A stretch of DNA of 64,000 nt, from the NCBI RefSeq assembly GCF_029227915.1, contig NC_079881.1:33145501-33209500 (forward strand). The letters are read 5' to 3'. Below are positions 38,279 through 51,200 of the stretch, in pieces. A program made the translations under genes and the position numbers. The DNA comes from Hydractinia symbiolongicarpus. Its lineage: Eukaryota; Cnidaria; Hydrozoa; Anthoathecata; Hydractiniidae. Under the pieces are notes generated by a model, which saw only the letters and a program-made list of their open reading frames with translations, did not search any database and was not told the origin of the DNA. Position 1 is the first letter of the stretch. Each line of letters opens with the position of its first letter.

Positions 38279-38421
38279 ATGGTCCCAGTGTGAACCTCCA
38301 AATATTGCAACGCCGGCGATGTTTCACGCCGTCATGCGGGATATTGGGAAAAGTTTTCAATTAGCAATCACCACGCCTCGGTCAAACCTCATTGGCTATG
38401 GTAATGCCACTGCGCAAAGCT
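38279..38421 (-). ncRNA. U4: U4 snRNA, copy 72, same two substitutions as copy 43
   Basis: Nt 39 (window 38383) is G and nt 131 (window 38291) is A, as in copy 43. A spacer change at 38035 (C to T) is private to this unit. The shared pair over 29 units points to exchange at a distance within the array. Confidence 0.9.
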
Positions 38422-41400
38422 AACCCAACAAGAACGGCAACCATCGCGTGCTTCTTTAACGTTGTCGATTGCTTGTGGTTACGGCATTTTGGTCCCCACC
38501 TCGCCTTTCCCTTGTGCCACTTAAACAGTTTTCATATGCATAGCCGAACTAAGACAAGTGTCCGTTGTCGTCGTGAGAGTAAGGGCCAGTGCCGCAACGA
38601 GCGCTTTGTCTCCACCACTGATTCGCCATTTACACCTAGAATGCCCACCGTCTGCGGAAGTGACCAGTTGCGTTGAAAAGAGGCGATGCATAATGTGTCC
38701 TGCTTTACACGAAAGGGTTCTTCTCCATTCGGAAGCGAGCAAACAAGAATTTTTGCGCTTTTCTTGCATTCGACGCAGTCTTCGTGAGCTCAGCAGATTT
38801 CTATTTTTAGGCATGGTCCCAGTGGGAACCTCCAAATATTGCAACGCCGGCGATGTTTCACGCCGTCATGCGGGATATTGGGAAAAGTTTTCAATTAGCA
38901 ATCACCACGCCTCGGTTAAACCTCATTGGCTATGGTAATGCCACTGCGCAAAGCTAACCCAACAAGAACGGCAACCATCGCGTGCTTCTTTAACGTTGTC
39001 GATTGCTTGTGGTTACGGCATTTTGGTCCCCACCTCGCCTTTCCCTTGTGCCACTTAAACAGTTTTCATATGCATAGCCGAACTAAGACAAGTGTCCGTT
39101 GTCGTCGTGAGAGTAAGGGCCAGTGCCGCAACGAGCGCTTTGTCTCCACCACTGATTCGCCATTTACACCTAGAATGCCCACCGTCTGCGGAAGTGACCA
39201 GTTGCGTTGAAAAGAGGCGATGCATAATGTGTCCTGCTTTACACGAAAGGGTTCTTCTCCATTCGGAAGCGAGCAAACAAGAATTTTTGCGCTTTTCTTG
39301 CATTCGACGCAGTCTTCGTGAGCTCAGCAGATTTCTATTTTTAGGCATGGTCCCAGTGGGAACCTCCAAATATTGCAACGCCGGCGATGTTTCACGCCGT
39401 CATGCGGGATATTGGGAAAAGTTTTCAATTAGCAATCACCACGCCTCGGTTAAACCTCATTGGCTATGGTAATGCCACTGCGCAAAGCTAACCCAACAAG
39501 AACGGCAACCATCGCGTGCTTCTTTAACGTTGTCGATTGCTTGTGGTTACGGCATTTTGGTCCCCACCTCGCCTTTCCCTTGTGCCACTTAAACAGTTTT
39601 CATATGCATAGCCGAACTAAGACAAGTGTCCGTTGTCGTCGTGAGAGTAAGGGCCAGTGCCGCAACGAGCGCTTTGTCTCCACCACTGATTCGCCATTTA
39701 CACCTAGAATGCCCACCGTCTGCGGAAGTGACCAGTTGCGTTGAAAAGAGGCGATGCATAATGTGTCCTGCTTTACACGAAAGGGTTCTTCTCCATTCGG
39801 AAGCGAGCAAACAAGAATTTTTGCGCTTTTCTTGCATTCGACGCAGTCTTCGTGAGCTCAGCAGATTTCTATTTTTAGGCATGGTCCCAGTGGGAACCTC
39901 CAAATATTGCAACGCCGGCGATGTTTCACGCCGTCATGCGGGATATTGGGAAAAGTTTTCAATTAGCAATCACCACGCCTCGGTTAAACCTCATTGGCTA
40001 TGGTAATGCCACTGCGCAAAGCTAACCCAACAAGAACGGCAACCATCGCGTGCTTCTTTAACGTTGTCGATTGCTTGTGGTTACGGCATTTTGGTCCCCA
40101 CCTCGCCTTTCCCTTGTGCCACTTAAACAGTTTTCATATGCATAGCCGAACTAAGACAAGTGTCCGTTGTCGTCGTGAGAGTAAGGGCCAGTGCCGCAAC
40201 GAGCGCTTTGTCTCCACCACTGATTCGCCATTTACACCTAGAATGCCCACCGTCTGCGGAAGTGACCAGTTGCGTTGAAAAGAGGCGATGCATAATGTGT
40301 CCTGCTTTACACGAAAGGGTTCTTCTCCATTCGGAAGCGAGCAAACAAGAATTTTTGCGCTTTTCTTGCATTCGACGCAGTCTTCGTGAGCTCAGCAGAT
40401 TTCTATTTTTAGGCATGGTCCCAGTGGGAACCTCCAAATATTGCAACGCCGGCGATGTTTCACGCCGTCATGCGGGATATTGGGAAAAGTTTTCAATTAG
40501 CAATCACCACGCCTCGGTTAAACCTCATTGGCTATGGTAATGCCACTGCGCAAAGCTAACCCAACAAGAACGGCAACCATCGCGTGCTTCTTTAACGTTG
40601 TCGATTGCTTGTGGTTACGGCATTTTGGTCCCCACCTCGCCTTTCCCTTGTGCCACTTAAACAGTTTTCATATGCATAGCCGAACTAAGACAAGTGTCCG
40701 TTGTCGTCGTGAGAGTAAGGGCCAGTGCCGCAACGAGCGCTTTGTCTCCACCACTGATTCGCCATTTACACCTAGAATGCCCACCGTCTGCGGAAGTGAC
40801 CAGTTGCGTTGAAAAGAGGCGATGCATAATGTGTCCTGCTTTACACGAAAGGGTTCTTCTCCATTCGGAAGCGAGCAAACAAGAATTTTTGCGCTTTTCT
40901 TGCATTCGACGCAGTCTTCGTGAGCTCAGCAGATTTCTATTTTTAGGCATGGTCCCAGTGGGAACCTCCAAATATTGCAACGCCGGCGATGTTTCACGCC
41001 GTCATGCGGGATATTGGGAAAAGTTTTCAATTAGCAATCACCACGCCTCGGTTAAACCTCATTGGCTATGGTAATGCCACTGCGCAAAGCTAACCCAACA
41101 AGAACGGCAACCATCGCGTGCTTCTTTAACGTTGTCGATTGCTTGTGGTTACGGCATTTTGGTCCCCACCTCGCCTTTCCCTTGTGCCACTTAAACAGTT
41201 TTCATATGCATAGCCGAACTAAGACAAGTGTCCGTTGTCGTCGTGAGAGTAAGGGCCAGTGCCGCAACGAGCGCTTTGTCTCCACCACTGATTCGCCATT
41301 TACACCTAGAATGCCCACCGTCTGCGGAAGTGACCAGTTGCGTTGAAAAGAGGCGATGCATAATGTGTCCTGCTTTACACGAAAGGGTTCTTCTCCATTC

Positions 41401-44400
41401 GGAAGCGAGCAAACAAGAATTTTTGCGCTTTTCTTGCATTCGACGCAGTCTTCGTGAGCTCAGCAGATTTCTATTTTTAGGCATGGTCCCAGTGGGAACC
41501 TCCAAATATTGCAACGCCGGCGATGTTTCACGCCGTCATGCGGGATATTGGGAAAAGTTTTCAATTAGCAATCACCACGCCTCGGTTAAACCTCATTGGC
41601 TATGGTAATGCCACTGCGCAAAGCTAACCCAACAAGAACGGCAACCATCGCGTGCTTCTTTAACGTTGTCGATTGCTTGTGGTTACGGCATTTTGGTCCC
41701 CACCTCGCCTTTCCCTTGTGCCACTTAAACAGTTTTCATATGCATAGCCGAACTAAGACAAGTGTCCGTTGTCGTCGTGAGAGTAAGGGCCAGTGCCGCA
41801 ACGAGCGCTTTGTCTCCACCACTGATTCGCCATTTACACCTAGAATGCCCACCGTCTGCGGAAGTGACCAGTTGCGTTGAAAAGAGGCGATGCATAATGT
41901 GTCCTGCTTTACACGAAAGGGTTCTTCTCCATTCGGAAGCGAGCAAACAAGAATTTTTGCGCTTTTCTTGCATTCGACGCAGTCTTCGTGAGCTCAGCAG
42001 ATTTCTATTTTTAGGCATGGTCCCAGTGGGAACCTCCAAATATTGCAACGCCGGCGATGTTTCACGCCGTCATGCGGGATATTGGGAAAAGTTTTCAATT
42101 AGCAATCACCACGCCTCGGTTAAACCTCATTGGCTATGGTAATGCCACTGCGCAAAGCTAACCCAACAAGAACGGCAACCATCGCGTGCTTCTTTAACGT
42201 TGTCGATTGCTTGTGGTTACGGCATTTTGGTCCCCACCTCGCCTTTCCCTTGTGCCACTTAAACAGTTTTCATATGCATAGCCGAACTAAGACAAGTGTC
42301 CGTTGTCGTCGTGAGAGTAAGGGCCAGTGCCGCAACGAGCGCTTTGTCTCCACCACTGATTCGCCATTTACACCTAGAATGCCCACCGTCTGCGGAAGTG
42401 ACCAGTTGCGTTGAAAAGAGGCGATGCATAATGTGTCCTGCTTTACACGAAAGGGTTCTTCTCCATTCGGAAGCGAGCAAACAAGAATTTTTGCGCTTTT
42501 CTTGCATTCGACGCAGTCTTCGTGAGCTCAGCAGATTTCTATTTTTAGGCATGGTCCCAGTGGGAACCTCCAAATATTGCAACGCCGGCGATGTTTCACG
42601 CCGTCATGCGGGATATTGGGAAAAGTTTTCAATTAGCAATCACCACGCCTCGGTTAAACCTCATTGGCTATGGTAATGCCACTGCGCAAAGCTAACCCAA
42701 CAAGAACGGCAACCATCGCGTGCTTCTTTAACGTTGTCGATTGCTTGTGGTTACGGCATTTTGGTCCCCACCTCGCCTTTCCCTTGTGCCACTTAAACAG
42801 TTTTCATATGCATAGCCGAACTAAGACAAGTGTCCGTTGTCGTCGTGAGAGTAAGGGCCAGTGCCGCAACGAGCGCTTTGTCTCCACCACTGATTCGCCA
42901 TTTACACCTAGAATGCCCACCGTCTGCGGAAGTGACCAGTTGCGTTGAAAAGAGGCGATGCATAATGTGTCCTGCTTTACACGAAAGGGTTCTTCTCCAT
43001 TCGGAAGCGAGCAAACAAGAATTTTTGCGCTTTTCTTGCATTCGACGCAGTCTTCGTGAGCTCAGCAGATTTCTATTTTTAGGCATGGTCCCAGTGGGAA
43101 CCTCCAAATATTGCAACGCCGGCGATGTTTCACGCCGTCATGCGGGATATTGGGAAAAGTTTTCAATTAGCAATCACCACGCCTCGGTTAAACCTCATTG
43201 GCTATGGTAATGCCACTGCGCAAAGCTAACCCAACAAGAACGGCAACCATCGCGTGCTTCTTTAACGTTGTCGATTGCTTGTGGTTACGGCATTTTGGTC
43301 CCCACCTCGCCTTTCCCTTGTGCCACTTAAACAGTTTTCATATGCATAGCCGAACTAAGACAAGTGTCCGTTGTCGTCGTGAGAGTAAGGGCCAGTGCCG
43401 CAACGAGCGCTTTGTCTCCACCACTGATTCGCCATTTACACCTAGAATGCCCACCGTCTGCGGAAGTGACCAGTTGCGTTGAAAAGAGGCGATGCATAAT
43501 GTGTCCTGCTTTACACGAAAGGGTTCTTCTCCATTCGGAAGCGAGCAAACAAGAATTTTTGCGCTTTTCTTGCATTCGACGCAGTCTTCGTGAGCTCAGC
43601 AGATTTCTATTTTTAGGCATGGTCCCAGTGGGAACCTCCAAATATTGCAACGCCGGCGATGTTTCACGCCGTCATGCGGGATATTGGGAAAAGTTTTCAA
43701 TTAGCAATCACCACGCCTCGGTTAAACCTCATTGGCTATGGTAATGCCACTGCGCAAAGCTAACCCAACAAGAACGGCAACCATCGCGTGCTTCTTTAAC
43801 GTTGTCGATTGCTTGTGGTTACGGCATTTTGGTCCCCACCTCGCCTTTCCCTTGTGCCACTTAAACAGTTTTCATATGCATAGCCGAACTAAGACAAGTG
43901 TCCGTTGTCGTCGTGAGAGTAAGGGCCAGTGCCGCAACGAGCGCTTTGTCTCCACCACTGATTCGCCATTTACACCTAGAATGCCCACCGTCTGCGGAAG
44001 TGACCAGTTGCGTTGAAAAGAGGCGATGCATAATGTGTCCTGCTTTACACGAAAGGGTTCTTCTCCATTCGGAAGCGAGCAAACAAGAATTTTTGCGCTT
44101 TTCTTGCATTCGACGCAGTCTTCGTGAGCTCAGCAGATTTCTATTTTTAGGCATGGTCCCAGTGGGAACCTCCAAATATTGCAACGCCGGCGATGTTTCA
44201 CGCCGTCATGCGGGATATTGGGAAAAGTTTTCAATTAGCAATCACCACGCCTCGGTTAAACCTCATTGGCTATGGTAATGCCACTGCGCAAAGCTAACCC
44301 AACAAGAACGGCAACCATCGCGTGCTTCTTTAACGTTGTCGATTGCTTGTGGTTACGGCATTTTGGTCCCCACCTCGCCTTTCCCTTGAGCCACTTAAAC

Positions 44401-45040
44401 AGTTTTCATATGCATAGCCGAACTAAGACAAGTGTCCGTTGTCGTCGTGAGAGTAAGGGCCAGTGCCGCAACGAGCGCTTTGTCTCCACCACTGATTCGC
44501 CATTTACACCTAGAATGCCCACCGTCTGCGGAAGTGACCAGTTGCGTTGAAAAGAGGCGATGCATAATGTGTCCTGCTTTACACGAAAGGGTTCTTCTCC
44601 AATCGGAAGCGAGCAAACAAGAATTTTTGCGCTTTTCTTGCATTCGACGCAGTCTTCGTGAGCTCAGCAGATTTCTATTTTTAGGCATGGTCCCAGTGGG
44701 AACCTCCAAATATTGCAACGCCGGCGATGTTTCACGCCGTCATGCGGGATATTGGGAAAAGTTTTCAATTAGCAATCACCACGCCTCGGTTAAACCTCAT
44801 TGGCTATGGTAATGCCACTGCGCAAAGCTAACCCAACAAGAACGGCAACCATCGCGTGCTTCTTTAACGTTGTCGATTGCTTGTGGTTACGGCATTTTGG
44901 TCCCCACCTCGCCTTTCCCTTGTGCCACTTAAACAGTTTTCATATGCATAGCCGAACTAAGACAAGTGTCCGTTGTCGTCGTGAGAGTAAGGGCCAGTGC
45001 CGCAACGAGCGCTTTGTCTCCACCACTGATTCGCCATTTA

Positions 45041-45058
45041 CACTTAGAATGCCCACCG
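45041..45058. promoter_or_regulatory. Mutated Staf-like site upstream of U4 copy 84
   Basis: Base 45044 is T instead of C, in the CCC part of the motif (CACTTAG). This is the first of three units with the change at exact three-unit intervals. Confidence 0.5.
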
Positions 45059-46642
45059 TCTGCGGAAGTGACCAGTTGCGTTGAAAAGAGGCGATGCATA
45101 ATGTGTCCTGCTTTACACGAAAGGGTTCTTCTCCATTCGGAAGCGAGCAAACAAGAATTTTTGCGCTTTTCTTGCATTCGACGCAGTCTTCGTGAGCTCA
45201 GCAGATTTCTATTTTTAGGCATGGTCCCAGTGGGAACCTCCAAATATTGCAACGCCGGCGATGTTTCACGCCGTCATGCGGGATATTGGGAAAAGTTTTC
45301 AATTAGCAATCACCACGCCTCGGTTAAACCTCATTGGCTATGGTAATGCCACTGCGCAAAGCTAACCCAACAAGAACGGCAACCATCGCGTGCTTCTTTA
45401 ACGTTGTCGATTGCTTGTGGTTACGGCATTTTGGTCCCCACCTCGCCTTTCCCTTGTGCCACTTAAACAGTTTTCATATGCATAGCCGAACTAAGACAAG
45501 TGTCCGTTGTCGTCGTGAGAGTAAGGGCCAGTGCCGCAACGAGCGCTTTGTCTCCACCACTGATTCGCCATTTACACCTAGAATGCCCACCGTCTGCGGA
45601 AGTGACCAGTTGCGTTGAAAAGAGGCGATGCATAATGTGTCCTGCTTTACACGAAAGGGTTCTTCTCCATTCGGAAGCGAGCAAACAAGAATTTTTGCGC
45701 TTTTCTTGCATTCGACGCAGTCTTCGTGAGCTCAGCAGATTTCTATTTTTAGGCATGGTCCCAGTGGGAACCTCCAAATATTGCAACGCCGGCGATGTTT
45801 CACGCCGTCATGCGGGATATTGGGAAAAGTTTTCAATTAGCAATCACCACGCCTCGGTTAAACCTCATTGGCTATGGTAATGCCACTGCGCAAAGCTAAC
45901 CCAACAAGAACGGCAACCATCGCGTGCTTCTTTAACGTTGTCGATTGCTTGTGGTTACGGCATTTTGGTCCCCACCTCGCCTTTCCCTTGTGCCACTTAA
46001 ACAGTTTTCATATGCATAGCCGAACTAAGACAAGTGTCCGTTGTCGTCGTGAGAGTAAGGGCCAGTGCCGCAACGAGCGCTTTGTCTCCACCACTGATTC
46101 GCCATTTACACCTAGAATGCCCACCGTCTGCGGAAGTGACCAGTTGCGTTGAAAAGAGGCGATGCATAATGTGTCCTGCTTTACACGAAAGGGTTCTTCT
46201 CCATTCGGAAGCGAGCAAACAAGAATTTTTGCGCTTTTCTTGCATTCGACGCAGTCTTCGTGAGCTCAGCAGATTTCTATTTTTAGGCATGGTCCCAGTG
46301 GGAACCTCCAAATATTGCAACGCCGGCGATGTTTCACGCCGTCATGCGGGATATTGGGAAAAGTTTTCAATTAGCAATCACCACGCCTCGGTTAAACCTC
46401 ATTGGCTATGGTAATGCCACTGCGCAAAGCTAACCCAACAAGAACGGCAACCATCGCGTGCTTCTTTAACGTTGTCGATTGCTTGTGGTTACGGCATTTT
46501 GGTCCCCACCTCGCCTTTCCCTTGTGCCACTTAAACAGTTTTCATATGCATAGCCGAACTAAGACAAGTGTCCGTTGTCGTCGTGAGAGTAAGGGCCAGT
46601 GCCGCAACGAGCGCTTTGTCTCCACCACTGATTCGCCATTTA

Positions 46643-46660
46643 CACTTAGAATGCCCACCG
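46643..46660. promoter_or_regulatory. Mutated Staf-like site upstream of U4 copy 87
   Basis: Base 46646 is T, the same change as at 45044, 1602 bp on. Confidence 0.5.
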
Positions 46661-48244
46661 TCTGCGGAAGTGACCAGTTGCGTTGAAAAGAGGCGATGCA
46701 TAATGTGTCCTGCTTTACACGAAAGGGTTCTTCTCCATTCGGAAGCGAGCAAACAAGAATTTTTGCGCTTTTCTTGCATTCGACGCAGTCTTCGTGAGCT
46801 CAGCAGATTTCTATTTTTAGGCATGGTCCCAGTGGGAACCTCCAAATATTGCAACGCCGGCGATGTTTCACGCCGTCATGCGGGATATTGGGAAAAGTTT
46901 TCAATTAGCAATCACCACGCCTCGGTTAAACCTCATTGGCTATGGTAATGCCACTGCGCAAAGCTAACCCAACAAGAACGGCAACCATCGCGTGCTTCTT
47001 TAACGTTGTCGATTGCTTGTGGTTACGGCATTTTGGTCCCCACCTCGCCTTTCCCTTGTGCCACTTAAACAGTTTTCATATGCATAGCCGAACTAAGACA
47101 AGTGTCCGTTGTCGTCGTGAGAGTAAGGGCCAGTGCCGCAACGAGCGCTTTGTCTCCACCACTGATTCGCCATTTACACCTAGAATGCCCACCGTCTGCG
47201 GAAGTGACCAGTTGCGTTGAAAAGAGGCGATGCATAATGTGTCCTGCTTTACACGAAAGGGTTCTTCTCCATTCGGAAGCGAGCAAACAAGAATTTTTGC
47301 GCTTTTCTTGCATTCGACGCAGTCTTCGTGAGCTCAGCAGATTTCTATTTTTAGGCATGGTCCCAGTGGGAACCTCCAAATATTGCAACGCCGGCGATGT
47401 TTCACGCCGTCATGCGGGATATTGGGAAAAGTTTTCAATTAGCAATCACCACGCCTCGGTTAAACCTCATTGGCTATGGTAATGCCACTGCGCAAAGCTA
47501 ACCCAACAAGAACGGCAACCATCGCGTGCTTCTTTAACGTTGTCGATTGCTTGTGGTTACGGCATTTTGGTCCCCACCTCGCCTTTCCCTTGTGCCACTT
47601 AAACAGTTTTCATATGCATAGCCGAACTAAGACAAGTGTCCGTTGTCGTCGTGAGAGTAAGGGCCAGTGCCGCAACGAGCGCTTTGTCTCCACCACTGAT
47701 TCGCCATTTACACCTAGAATGCCCACCGTCTGCGGAAGTGACCAGTTGCGTTGAAAAGAGGCGATGCATAATGTGTCCTGCTTTACACGAAAGGGTTCTT
47801 CTCCATTCGGAAGCGAGCAAACAAGAATTTTTGCGCTTTTCTTGCATTCGACGCAGTCTTCGTGAGCTCAGCAGATTTCTATTTTTAGGCATGGTCCCAG
47901 TGGGAACCTCCAAATATTGCAACGCCGGCGATGTTTCACGCCGTCATGCGGGATATTGGGAAAAGTTTTCAATTAGCAATCACCACGCCTCGGTTAAACC
48001 TCATTGGCTATGGTAATGCCACTGCGCAAAGCTAACCCAACAAGAACGGCAACCATCGCGTGCTTCTTTAACGTTGTCGATTGCTTGTGGTTACGGCATT
48101 TTGGTCCCCACCTCGCCTTTCCCTTGTGCCACTTAAACAGTTTTCATATGCATAGCCGAACTAAGACAAGTGTCCGTTGTCGTCGTGAGAGTAAGGGCCA
48201 GTGCCGCAACGAGCGCTTTGTCTCCACCACTGATTCGCCATTTA

Positions 48245-48262
48245 CACTTAGAATGCCCACCG
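48245..48262. promoter_or_regulatory. Mutated Staf-like site upstream of U4 copy 90
   Basis: Base 48248 is T, the third occurrence, again 1602 bp on. The three form a short higher-order repeat of 3 x 534 bp. Confidence 0.5.
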
Positions 48263-51200
48263 TCTGCGGAAGTGACCAGTTGCGTTGAAAAGAGGCGATG
48301 CATAATGTGTCCTGCTTTACACGAAAGGGTTCTTCTCCATTCGGAAGCGAGCAAACAAGAATTTTTGCGCTTTTCTTGCATTCGACGCAGTCTTCGTGAG
48401 CTCAGCAGATTTCTATTTTTAGGCATGGTCCCAGTGGGAACCTCCAAATATTGCAACGCCGGCGATGTTTCACGCCGTCATGCGGGATATTGGGAAAAGT
48501 TTTCAATTAGCAATCACCACGCCTCGGTTAAACCTCATTGGCTATGGTAATGCCACTGCGCAAAGCTAACCCAACAAGAACGGCAACCATCGCGTGCTTC
48601 TTTAACGTTGTCGATTGCTTGTGGTTACGGCATTTTGGTCCCCACCTCGCCTTTCCCTTGTGCCACTTAAACAGTTTTCATATGCATAGCCGAACTAAGA
48701 CAAGTGTCCGTTGTCGTCGTGAGAGTAAGGGCCAGTGCCGCAACGAGCGCTTTGTCTCCACCACTGATTCGCCATTTACACCTAGAATGCCCACCGTCTG
48801 CGGAAGTGACCAGTTGCGTTGAAAAGAGGCGATGCATAATGTGTCCTGCTTTACACGAAAGGGTTCTTCTCCATTCGGAAGCGAGCAAACAAGAATTTTT
48901 GCGCTTTTCTTGCATTCGACGCAGTCTTCGTGAGCTCAGCAGATTTCTATTTTTAGGCATGGTCCCAGTGGGAACCTCCAAATATTGCAACGCCGGCGAT
49001 GTTTCACGCCGTCATGCGGGATATTGGGAAAAGTTTTCAATTAGCAATCACCACGCCTCGGTTAAACCTCATTGGCTATGGTAATGCCACTGCGCAAAGC
49101 TAACCCAACAAGAACGGCAACCATCGCGTGCTTCTTTAACGTTGTCGATTGCTTGTGGTTACGGCATTTTGGTCCCCACCTCGCCTTTCCCTTGTGCCAC
49201 TTAAACAGTTTTCATATGCATAGCCGAACTAAGACAAGTGTCCGTTGTCGTCGTGAGAGTAAGGGCCAGTGCCGCAACGAGCGCTTTGTCTCCACCACTG
49301 ATTCGCCATTTACACCTAGAATGCCCACCGTCTGCGGAAGTGACCAGTTGCGTTGAAAAGAGGCGATGCATAATGTGTCCTGCTTTACACGAAAGGGTTC
49401 TTCTCCATTCGGAAGCGAGCAAACAAGAATTTTTGCGCTTTTCTTGCATTCGACGCAGTCTTCGTGAGCTCAGCAGATTTCTATTTTTAGGCATGGTCCC
49501 AGTGGGAACCTCCAAATATTGCAACGCCGGCGATGTTTCACGCCGTCATGCGGGATATTGGGAAAAGTTTTCAATTAGCAATCACCACGCCTCGGTTAAA
49601 CCTCATTGGCTATGGTAATGCCACTGCGCAAAGCTAACCCAACAAGAACGGCAACCATCGCGTGCTTCTTTAACGTTGTCGATTGCTTGTGGTTACGGCA
49701 TTTTGGTCCCCACCTCGCCTTTCCCTTGTGCCACTTAAACAGTTTTCATATGCATAGCCGAACTAAGACAAGTGTCCGTTGTCGTCGTGAGAGTAAGGGC
49801 CAGTGCCGCAACGAGCGCTTTGTCTCCACCACTGATTCGCCATTTACACCTAGAATGCCCACCGTCTGCGGAAGTGACCAGTTGCGTTGAAAAGAGGCGA
49901 TGCATAATGTGTCCTGCTTTACACGAAAGGGTTCTTCTCCATTCGGAAGCGAGCAAACAAGAATTTTTGCGCTTTTCTTGCATTCGACGCAGTCTTCGTG
50001 AGCTCAGCAGATTTCTATTTTTAGGCATGGTCCCAGTGGGAACCTCCAAATATTGCAACGCCGGCGATGTTTCACGCCGTCATGCGGGATATTGGGAAAA
50101 GTTTTCAATTAGCAATCACCACGCCTCGGTTAAACCTCATTGGCTATGGTAATGCCACTGCGCAAAGCTAACCCAACAAGAACGGCAACCATCGCGTGCT
50201 TCTTTAACGTTGTCGATTGCTTGTGGTTACGGCATTTTGGTCCCCACCTCGCCTTTCCCTTGTGCCACTTAAACAGTTTTCATATGCATAGCCGAACTAA
50301 GACAAGTGTCCGTTGTCGTCGTGAGAGTAAGGGCCAGTGCCGCAACGAGCGCTTTGTCTCCACCACTGATTCGCCATTTACACCTAGAATGCCCACCGTC
50401 TGCGGAAGTGACCAGTTGCGTTGAAAAGAGGCGATGCATAATGTGTCCTGCTTTACACGAAAGGGTTCTTCTCCATTCGGAAGCGAGCAAACAAGAATTT
50501 TTGCGCTTTTCTTGCATTCGACGCAGTCTTCGTGAGCTCAGCAGATTTCTATTTTTAGGCATGGTCCCAGTGGGAACCTCCAAATATTGCAACGCCGGCG
50601 ATGTTTCACGCCGTCATGCGGGATATTGGGAAAAGTTTTCAATTAGCAATCACCACGCCTCGGTTAAACCTCATTGGCTATGGTAATGCCACTGCGCAAA
50701 GCTAACCCAACAAGAACGGCAACCATCGCGTGCTTCTTTAACGTTGTCGATTGCTTGTGGTTACGGCATTTTGGTCCCCACCTCGCCTTTCCCTTGTGCC
50801 ACTTAAACAGTTTTCATATGCATAGCCGAACTAAGACAAGTGTCCGTTGTCGTCGTGAGAGTAAGGGCCAGTGCCGCAACGAGCGCTTTGTCTCCACCAC
50901 TGATTCGCCATTTACACCTAGAATGCCCACCGTCTGCGGAAGTGACCAGTTGCGTTGAAAAGAGGCGATGCATAATGTGTCCTGCTTTACACGAAAGGGT
51001 TCTTCTCCATTCGGAAGCGAGCAAACAAGAATTTTTGCGCTTTTCTTGCATTCGACGCAGTCTTCGTGAGCTCAGCAGATTTCTATTTTTAGGCATGGTC
51101 CCAGTGGGAACCTCCAAATATTGCAACGCCGGCGATGTTTCACGCCGTCATGCGGGATATTGGGAAAAGTTTTCAATTAGCAATCACCACGCCTCGGTTA

